DNA from: Gymnopus androsaceus JB14 | Lineage: Eukaryota; Basidiomycota; Agaricomycetes; Agaricales; Omphalotaceae | NCBI GenBank assembly: GCA_009733575.1 | Contig: ML769463.1 | Coordinates: 1 to 64,000, forward strand | Direction: 5' to 3' | DNA: 64,000 bases | Part shown: positions 56,175 to 64,000 of the stretch, one piece after another | How the letters are laid out: every line of letters begins with the position of its first letter | Numbering within the stretch: the stretch's first letter is position 1 | Notes under the pieces: model-generated | Told to the model about the DNA's origin: nothing | Seen by the model: only the letters and a program-made list of their open reading frames with translations | Databases searched by the model: none | Program-made: the position numbers and the translations under genes

Positions 56175-57242
56175 GGATTTGAATCGGCCTGCCCTCTGTT
56201 AACACGGTCGAACGCCAGAGGGCGAATGGTTGAGACTATTAGCAGGCTGAACGATCCAGGTCATCTTCTGGATGGAGCGAGCCAAAAAAGAATGAAAATG
56301 AGGGATCTGAAAGAAAGAGACGCGCGACTACTAACCTTGGTTCCTTTCTTTGGGGATGGTACGATATTGAGGGGGTAAAACCTTGAATTTAGTAAACGCC
56401 AGTGCGTTAAAAGACCATCACACATGAGGCGAATTCAGGGTAGGTTTGGTAATGTCAAGTGAATAAGAAATCATGAAAAGGGTCGGGAGGAAGGGTAGGA
56501 AGGGCACCGTCCCTTTGTAATAAAGAGATGCCAGTAGGTGATTTCAGGATATGTGGCCCGACATCAGGAAAATATTCTATTGTTCGGGCTCGGGTCATTT
56601 GAGCCACTCTGGGACGGAGGGACAGCACGAGGTCTCGTCTCATCGTACCGGCTGCGAGACGCCGTCGCGACAAAACCCAGAATCGCTTTCGTTCAATCTA
56701 GTTGAATGGACCGACGGAAGATGCGAATATGCGCGGAAAGCGAGAATGAGGAGCCTGTCTGTCATGAGAAGCTCCACTTGAATACTTGCCTTAGGCCGAT
56801 GCCAGCGGGCATCAAACTAGAACCTTTGCCTTTTGAGGGGGGAGCTGGTGCATATACTTGTAAGACGAATGACGGACGCTTTGACCTCAACCAGGATTGA
56901 TTGATGGTGGATACCCACTTACATACCACGGCGACAACTATGACATGAAATTCATTTATGAGACTGCTTGAGGGTATTTCTTCCGTCAAGGTAGAAGGCT
57001 GTCTGTGCAAACAGTCTTCCATTCGTTGGAAGACAGGTCGAATGCAGTGGAAACACCTTCTGGAAGTGAGTGGAAAGCTGATCGTACCTCTGGCTGGCCC
57101 GTACATATTAATATTGGAACTTGAAAGTAAAGTCACAAAGAAAGTGCCTTGAAAGTGCCTTGAAATGAAGTTTGCGAGAAATGCGTCACGTGCTCTCCCT
57201 ACTCCCTCTCATTTCCCTATCACTGCGCACGCTGGTTCGCAG
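56175..57242. other. Intergenic, no gene seen
   Basis: About 1.07 kb between divergent genes. It presumably holds the missing first exon of the F-box-like gene and the promoter of the adaptor gene. A CACGTG lies at about 57186. No convincing frame. Confidence 0.35.
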
Positions 57243-59736
57243 ATGAGTTCTCCAACGTCTGACCGCAGCAGCATTAGCATCATCAACTGGGACGAGAATG
57301 ATGTTCAGAGCTGGCTTACAGGCATTGGGTTTCCTCAATATGAGTCTCAAATCAAAAGTCGGTCTTCATGTCTCCTTAAGAAGCTTAATGCTCACATTAT
57401 CCCCAAGCACACCGCATATCCGGCGATATTCTCTGTGTGCTTGATGCAGAACAACTCAAGGGCATCGGAATCTCCACCATTGGACAGAGACTCTCAATTC
57501 TCAAAGCTATTTACCATTTAAAGATCGCCAACAATATTCCTCTCGACCCGGACTCTTATATTCCTCCCTGTTCGTTTTTGAATGCATGTCTCTTATTCTT
57601 TTCTTGACCTTTGTCCAGCTGCTGAAGCCCAGGATCGCTTAGAGAACATGACAGTGGAGAAGCTGCACGTAATGGTCAAGGATCAGGGTATGTCGCTATA
57701 GAATTTCATTACAGCTTTGATGCTCAAATTTCGTATCCAGGCGAACGACTTCGTGCTCTTGAAGAAGAGAATAAGAATCTCAACTCTACACTGCAGTCGT
57801 TTCTAGACGACTATAATAATCTCAGACAGTCTTTCGTCTCCAGATCCTCGGTGCGTTATCCACTAATCATATCCGACAGGCTTGGCTAATTTTGTTCGAA
57901 GGATGATCCAAGTCCTTCCCTGCGTCGACAGCCTTCATTCAAGTGGGCTCAGTATGTCAAGCCGACCAAATCACCAACCAAACCCGAACATGTCGAATCT
58001 CCTCATCCCTCTCCTCAGCAATTAGATCACGCCCTTCCTCCTTACACTAGGGGTGCACCGCCTTCTCAGCTCGCTTCTACCTCTGCCCCGAACGAAAGAC
58101 CAAAAGCGCAGCCGAGTGTTACAGACTCACCTAATCTATCTCAAGGCGCTCCTCCAAAGCCATCCAGACAGGACAGCACAGATAACCTCAAAACTTTCAA
58201 GGTTAGCCTCGAAGACCCTACTTGGAAGGTCCTTCCCGCTGCTCTGAAGAAATATCGAATTAATAATGATAATTGGGAAAACTATGCAATGTTCATATGT
58301 TATGGGTCTCCCGGTGCGTCTGTATTTTCTTCATCCAAGTCCATGTCACTGAGCTTTCTTGATCGCAGGCAATCGTATTGAGCGCTGTTTAAGCTACGAT
58401 GAAAAGCCCCTCCTTTTATTCCAGAAGCTCAAAGATGCTAAAAAGAATCCCGTCTTTATGCTCAAACACATTAAAGACATTCGTTCCCCAATCGTTGTCG
58501 CCCAACAGAAACATGCAGCTCGTAAAGCTTCATCGGTTATGAGTGGTGGGAATGAACAGCCCTCTGGCTCCACATCTACAAATGCTTCGTCCTCTACCTC
58601 CACCGCTACAGGGCACACAAAGGCGTCTTCGCGCACTATCACACGCCCACCCAAACTGGAGGTCAATGATCTTTCTGCACCCGATCCATTATCATCATCG
58701 GGTGTTGGTGGGCTTAGCCCTCAACCGAAGTGGCCGGAGCCGGGAGTCGCGTCGCCTTTGGTTGAACTACATCGACGAGGAGTAGACGGCGGAGATGATT
58801 CATTATTAGGTATTCCTCCTACTTCCGCTGGAACTCTTGCTCCCCATGGGGCCGTACTAGGGGCAACGAATGGTTCAGGGAGATTGCGACAAACAACCGA
58901 ATCTCCTCCCTTGAGCAGTGGCAGAGAAATTCCGGTAGCCTCCGCCGGCGTATCATATGCAGTAGCGATTTATCCTTACATGGCCGAGCAAGAAGACGAA
59001 TTCGATGTCGTTGTGTGAGTGCCTGCATCATCAAAAGACATCCGTTACTAACATGTTTCTCACAGTGGCGACACATTTATCATTTTGTCGAGAGCAAAGG
59101 GCTGGTGGGTCGTACAGCGGGATCCCAATGGCACTGGTCTAGTCGATACCGATGTTGCGAAGCAAGGATGGGTACCAGCTGGATGTCTTCTCGAAACCAA
59201 CGTTCCGGTTGCATCTGCAATAGCAGAAGCCACTGCAGCCAAGTCTGCGACAGGATCTGTACCCGTTGTTGATACACCCATGTCCAAGACACCAATTCTG
59301 CCTCTTAGCATTATATCCACAAGCTTCCCTGGTGTTGCACTCATGGAGTATAAGAAGAAGGGCGATGAAGAATTAGACCTAGCGAAAGATGATGTGTTGC
59401 GAGTCTTCAAGCGTTATAATCACTGGTCATATGTGAGTATTCCCATATCTCGATTTACCACGTCCTAAACATTTTACTACAGGCTGTAAAGGAGGAAGGA
59501 GGGGACCGCGGTTGGGTACCGGTGCGTGAAATCGTGTTTGCCAAAGACACATCACTCATATACTTTCTTAGTCTTGGTTCATCGGTAAAGTCGCGACTGT
59601 GCCTCAAACACCAATCACAAGTATTCCACCACAAATGAACCATTCGTTACCTGACGATACAAATGGTCAATCCCAGGTGTCGCCGCTGTCATCCGCGTTT
59701 CCGCCTGTACAATCACGCACGACTACAGTAATATAA
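57243..59736 (+). CDS. UBC2: Ste50/Ubc2-type MAPK adaptor: SAM, RA and two SH3 domains
   Basis: Adaptor that links small GTPases to the Ste11 MAPKKK in mating and filamentation. Ubc2 of Ustilago has this domain order, with the SH3 pair specific to basidiomycetes. The SAM domain starts WDENDVQSWLTGIGFPQYES and continues over an intron with SGDILCVLDAEQLKGIGIST. A short coiled coil follows (RLRALEEENKNLNSTLQSFL). The RA domain reads TWKVLPAALKKYRINNDNWE, YAMFICYGSPG, then LLLFQKLKDAKKNPVFMLKH. A long Ser/Pro-rich linker comes next. SH3-1 reads SYAVAIYPYMAEQEDEFDVV and FIILSRAKGWWVVQRDPN, and SH3-2 reads GVALMEYKKKGDEELDLAKD, then GGDRGWVPSWFIGK. The stop is at 59734-59736. I chose the ATG at 57243; 26 codons upstream an in-frame ATG (57165) would add a basic leader. 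Confidence 0.9.
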
Positions 59737-60337
59737 TAGTAAATCGGCGCATGCACTCTTTCTCCATGGATGGGGACGTGCTTTTGTTTTTTTCTATCTG
59801 TCGTTGATGTTGTCTTTCTGTCCTTTGGTTTGTATATGCTTTGGTCCTTCTGCTATCGTCCTGCTTCACATTCCCCCGTCGTTCTGGGCCAGGCGACGCC
59901 TCTCCAGTCTGTGCTACTCTTTCCCATTGTACTGCTACATCATACGCATCACTTCGTTCCTTACATGGATGCTCATGCATTCGGCATCCACCCTTCCTGT
60001 GTTTTTTTCCGGCTCTTAGATGCTAGCATCTCACTCTCATTTATATCTGTCTCTTCAATGTGGACTCGTGTCACTGTATATCACTCACTCGCGATCGCGT
60101 CATTTACCATACATTTGAGCCTCCCTTCAAGGTTCTTCACGACTTTGTCATGCTTATCATTTATTAAATTCCTCGTCTCATTCTTACCATTATATTTTCT
60201 TCATTACTTACTTGTACATTCTGCGTTTTATATCTGTGCATGTCCGTTTAACCGCGTACTCTATATACGTACTTGGTTGAACAGGAAATATTTGACCTTG
60301 GTTATGTCAACACAACTTGAGCTTGATTCTGACGATC
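59737..60337. other. Intergenic, pyrimidine-rich, no gene seen
   Basis: 601 bp between two genes on the same strand: the 3' UTR of the adaptor and the promoter of CUE3. Very T/C-rich (polypyrimidine promoter type). Long frames here on the plus strand encode low-complexity Phe/Ser/Leu and are artefacts of this composition. Confidence 0.5.
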
Positions 60338-62570
60338 ATGACCGTAGCCAGGCTACCGCCATACCCCAATTCTACCTCACGAAAATCACTATCTGCTTCC
60401 CAGCTTGCAAAATTGAACGAAACAATCTCATCTTGCCTCGCCGATGTCTTATCCCTCCCGCCTTCCAAACGCGACACTTTAGCTGCCCGTGTTTTTGTTT
60501 GTTCTTACGGCAAAGACGCAGCACTACAAACTTTAGAGGCTCTGATATGGCAGACTGAAACCACCCAGTCTAAAACTGAAAAGACCATTCGAATCCTGGT
60601 CTTGCAGTTGGCGGAAACTTTGGCTGCAGAGCTGGATGTACAGACTCTTTTGGATCTCGCAATCGTTTATGGCAATATCAAGCCAAATCGGATGCGTGCG
60701 CTGTTTGCAGCAGCTAGTAGTACTTCGAAACTAGCATCCACAGATCTTGTCTCACCTTTTATCCAGCTTCTCCAGTTTGATAATTCGCCCGGCCTCTACG
60801 CTCTCCGAAAAACATCCCATTGCATATCTTCCCTTCTCCGCATCGCTCCTCCGACCACTCTTCGTTCATTTGCCCATTCCAAAGACTTTATTCTGTCTCT
60901 GGCAAAAGTGTACCAGACAGGATTAAACACGATTGCGCATTCATATGGGGGTGTTAACTTGAGTAGGGGTGCCAGCATGGCTGCAGACGATTGGGAGAAG
61001 ATCTGGCTTGAAACTAAAGTCGCCTTCATGAACTCCTTCCATGCATGTATAGTTTGCTTGCTCAACGACGTGGCGTCAGCTTCTGGAGTAACCCTTGTAA
61101 GGGAAGCAGAAACGACGTTCGATATCGTTTTTGCTCTTTTAGAGCTCAACCCGACCACTGGACAAACTCTCACTCCATTTCTCGACCAATCTATCCTGGC
61201 GGATTATCAGCAATCTTATGATCTTATGCGTACGCTCGCCTCATCCTTCCGGCACGCAGTTGAGCGAGACGCACGTCTAGATCTTTTGGAAGCGAGTTTG
61301 CAGGGATTAGAGACACAATCGGGATCATCAGGGAAAAATCCAGGTGCACTAAAGCTTTTGTTGCGCTCCTCTGGGGCTCCTCCTGGTATCGATAACCGTG
61401 CACGTCAGGGTGGTATCAGCAGTGGGCCGAACAAAGGGAAGGAGAAGGAAAACTATCTTTCTACAGAAGTTCATGTCGCATCGACTTCTCAATCTGCTAC
61501 AGCAGACCTCGAGCTTGACGTCAAGATTACTCAAGTCCTTGACGTCCTTCCGGACCAGCCACCAGATTACATTCGGGATCTTCTAATACATCCTTCTTAC
61601 CCTTTTGCTGGAAATGCAGATGGGGCGGAGAGGGTCATCAGCGCTTTGTTGGAGGGAACCGCACCTCCTTGGGATGAAGTGCGAAACGCAAGCAAAGCGG
61701 CTGCAGCTTCTCAGAATCAGAAGCCTGCTCCGACACCACAGCTGGTCGAAAGACGGAATATATTTGACGATGAAGATATGGATTTATCCAAATTAAGGGT
61801 TGGAAAGAAAAGGCTAGTACGATCTATTACAACCGCAAAGAGTGGTACTAATACATTATCTCACTCTAGTGAGGACGAAAAAGCATTTTTCCGGGACCGT
61901 GATTCTGTCGAACAGATGAAGGCAGATATACTTCGACGGGCGGAGGAATTTTCGTCGTCCGAAGATGAAGATGAGGAGGATGTAGAGGATGATCAGCTTG
62001 CTCCGACAGCGGCGAATAAGATCAAAGTTCTCGGGGACGGGGAAGAGAGCGACGGCTCCGATTCCGAGGGTAACGAAGGCGACGAAGAGCGTAAAATTTC
62101 GCCAGATACAATTCTGGAATTGACATATGTAGAGAATCCAAAGCTCTTGGATCGAGACTCCAGAGGCAGCCCAGCTAGAGCTGATCTGAAACAAAAGACA
62201 GGATGTGCAGATGAACAGATTGAGGGATGGAAGATTATGTTGGAACGAGATGTTCGTAGCTTCTCTGTTTTTTTTTCTTTCACTCTCACTGACCGCCATA
62301 TAGCCAAAAAGGAAGGAACGGGTTCTGAAAAAACATGAATGGTCGGGCAACAAGCCTGGACCAGTTGTGCAACAGTCAGAAGGCTCCTCGAGTAGAGGAA
62401 ATCGCGGTCGGGGTAGGGGTAGAGGAGGGGGGCAAGGAAGAGGTCGAGGAGGTGCCGGAGATCCCGACACTGCTCGTGAGCGGGCATGGAAAGAGAAGAA
62501 CAAGAACCGAGCGAGGAAGGGTGGTCATGATAAGAAGATGGCGAGAGCGGGTGCTGGGCCACCCACATGA
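60338..62570 (+). CDS. CUE3: CUE-domain protein, Cue3/ASCC2 homologue
   Basis: Cue3/ASCC2 is the ubiquitin-binding subunit of the RQT/ASC-1 complex that splits collided ribosomes. One long exon runs from the ATG at 60338 (MTVARLPPYPNSTSRKSLSA) to about 62250. It holds the helical N-terminal domain (TLEALIWQTETTQSKTEKTI, SRGASMAADDWEKIWLETKV). The CUE domain reads TQVLDVLPDQPPDYIRDLLI, HPSYPFAGNADGAERVISAL and LEGTAPPW. The C-terminal region reads RRNIFDDEDMDLSKLRVGKK, then acidic blocks and KQKTGCADEQIEGWKIMLER. A short intron precedes the last exon, which has HEWSGNKPGP, an RG/RGG-rich stretch (RGNRGRGRGRGGGQGRGRGG) and a basic end, stopping at 62570. The ATG at 60338 is preferred, since the frame upstream starts only with TTG. 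Confidence 0.9.
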
Positions 62571-62773
62571 GTTTTCGTTGTGTTATTATAGGTCGTAATA
62601 CAATGATAGATGCCACTAGGATATTCAAGAGATACTCATTCATGTCCGAGATGGAGGCAACAAGTATTTTGGTAGGTGCTAGCTTTAATACAACAAAAGA
62701 TATAAACTCGAAGAGAGCTCCGAGGAACGTGAAAACTACATTGCACAGTAACGACTACATTCGAACCCAGACA

Positions 62774-63538
62774 TCACCAATTCAAACGGTGCGTGGGGCA
62801 CTGGTAACCACTTGGATTCTTGAAAAGATACAGTTGGTGATATTCCTCGGCATCATACCATGGACCAGCTTCTAAAATTTCCGTGACAATCTTTGCGCCC
62901 TTTGGAGTAAAGTGCTTCTCCTGAACTTCAGCAGTTACACGCTTGGCAACTTCGAGTTGGTCAGGTGAGTTGGCGAAGATTGCTGAGCGGTATTCTGAGG
63001 AAGCAAAATATCAGTAATCGCTGAGAAGAAAGGTTTTTTGTCGTACGAGTTCCGCTATCATTGCCCTGACGGTTCAAAGTAGTTGGTACATGGGTGCGAT
63101 AAAAGAATTCTATTGGCATTTGGTAAGCCACAGTGCTGATTGACGAGTGTAACATAACTTACCGACAAGTTCAGCATAAGAAACGATGTTAGGATCAAAC
63201 TCGATCCTCAAAGCCTCGGCATGGTCAGTCACTCCAGAGCAAACCTCTCTATAGCCAGGATTTGTCGAGCTCTCTTTTCCTCCAGTGTATCCTACAGCTG
63301 TCTTGAGGATACCCTTGTTCTGCGATGGAGGATAATGTTTCAAAAAGATGTGCTCGACGCCCCAGAAACAACCGGCGGCAAAGGTGGCGACTTCTGGAGA
63401 TACACTAGCAGCTGGGAGAAGAGTGCTAAGTAAGGCTACCGATAGCCATTTTCCAATCTCACCTGAAGACATAGCGGCGCGGAACGAAGATGATTCGAAA
63501 GGTGGGCCAAATATAAGGGATCGGAGATGTCCTAACAT
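62774..63538 (-). CDS. MXR1: Peptide methionine-S-sulfoxide reductase (MsrA)
   Basis: Reduces the S form of methionine sulfoxide using thioredoxin. From the ATG at 63538 ([20 protein letters not shown]) a 50-residue leader with a hydrophobic run ([17 protein letters not shown]) precedes the catalytic [10 protein letters not shown]. Then come [60 protein letters not shown], and [20 protein letters not shown]. The last exon reads [20 protein letters not shown] and ends ...THRLNW at 62774. The catalytic Cys and the Glu/Tyr/His residues of the family are present. The leader could target mitochondria, or translation may start at the second Met (MSSGEIGKW) for a cytosolic form. It converges with CUE3, with a 203-bp gap. 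Confidence 0.93.
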
Positions 63539-64000
63539 GCGAAACCTGTGTTATTACTGTAAGCTCGAGCTGATCGTTGTTTTTGAGACTGACAGTATAA
63601 TCAAGATACAAGATACGCAAGTGCAATGCGGGTGGAACTAGGTGACGGACGGGAGAAAGTGCAATGCGAGTGGAGACTAAGTACTAAGTGACGGACGGGA
63701 GCAAGGACGGTTTGAAAGCATTCACGTGCGATTTCGCTATGATTACTACGCGTGGCGTCAACTTGCTCAATAAGGCAAGACCACGGTGGCACAAGGCCGA
63801 TCCGTAATCACCTTGCTAAGCACTACAGCTGCTTGAACACAGCAAGAACACAATCTCCAAATCTCTCGACGTTTGATTAATTTCCGTTTCTCGCTAACCA
63901 AACGCCTGCTCCTATTTCGTGCGTATGAGATGCTCACCTAATTAGCCTGTCGTTTTCATCACGTTGCACCAAGAAACACATTCTAGTCAGTCCTCGAGGT
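63539..64000. other. Upstream region of MsrA and window edge
   Basis: 462 bp without a frame. A short direct repeat (GTGACGGACGGGAG near 63640 and 63690) lies here, likely in the MsrA promoter. Confidence 0.4.

Noticed and set aside
59770..60558. 262-codon frame rich in Phe, Ser and Leu
   Set aside because: It lies in a polypyrimidine 3' UTR/promoter and overlaps the start of CUE3 in another frame.

Overview
This window is nuclear DNA from a filamentous basidiomycete, most likely an Agaricomycete. The evidence is many short GT-AG introns (mostly about 45-60 nt), small gene spacing, large F-box-like proteins, a family-1 fungal cellulose-binding module, and a Ubc2-type Ste50 adaptor with two SH3 domains. 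All gene models below were assembled by eye from reading frames and splice signals. Exon edges are therefore approximate and names rest on recognised motifs, not on a database search.

Left block (1-26.7 kb) is gene-dense and looks intact: DNA polymerase delta catalytic subunit, phosphomannomutase, an F-box-like protein plus a decayed relative, Vms1/ANKZF1, an Arp9-like actin-related protein, ribosomal protein L30, condensin subunit CAP-H, a low-complexity conserved-looking protein, Leo1 of the Paf1 complex, an ataxin-10-like protein, the V-ATPase assembly factor Vma12 and a CoA-type Nudix hydrolase. Several pairs share short divergent or convergent intergenic stretches.

Middle block (26.7-50.3 kb) is an accessory and repeat island. 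It holds a roughly 360-bp inverted-repeat element, a decayed CBM1-plus-expansin-like gene, an unrecognised gene whose 5' part recurs in degenerate form nearby, and an intact small two-TM gene. It also holds a 778-bp stretch with no CpG at all that contains a 19-bp-TIR element with a decamer array, and a decayed Ty1/copia element with two 213-bp LTRs that sits inside another TIR-bounded repeat. Further parts are a tRNA-like sequence, dispersed repeat pairs, a decayed secreted-protein gene and an intact epoxide hydrolase. The two LTRs differ at 11 positions, all transitions at CpG/TpG/CpA sites, which points to cytosine methylation of repeats in this genome.

Right block (50.3-64 kb) returns to genes: a fused protein with two dual-specificity-phosphatase domains (the second with a damaged P-loop), a small unknown protein, a BRAP2/Etp1-like RING plus ZnF-UBP protein with several apparent 1-nt frameshifts, a frameshifted F-box-like gene, a Ste50/Ubc2 adaptor, a Cue3/ASCC2 homologue and peptide methionine sulfoxide reductase A.

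The genes do not form one pathway. Two of them, Vms1 and Cue3, act at different steps of ribosome-associated quality control, but they are 50 kb apart and this looks like chance. The strongest unusual signals are the CpG-decay landscape, the nested repeats, the tandem phosphatase with a degenerate second domain, and the concentration of frameshifted genes between about 28.8 and 56 kb.
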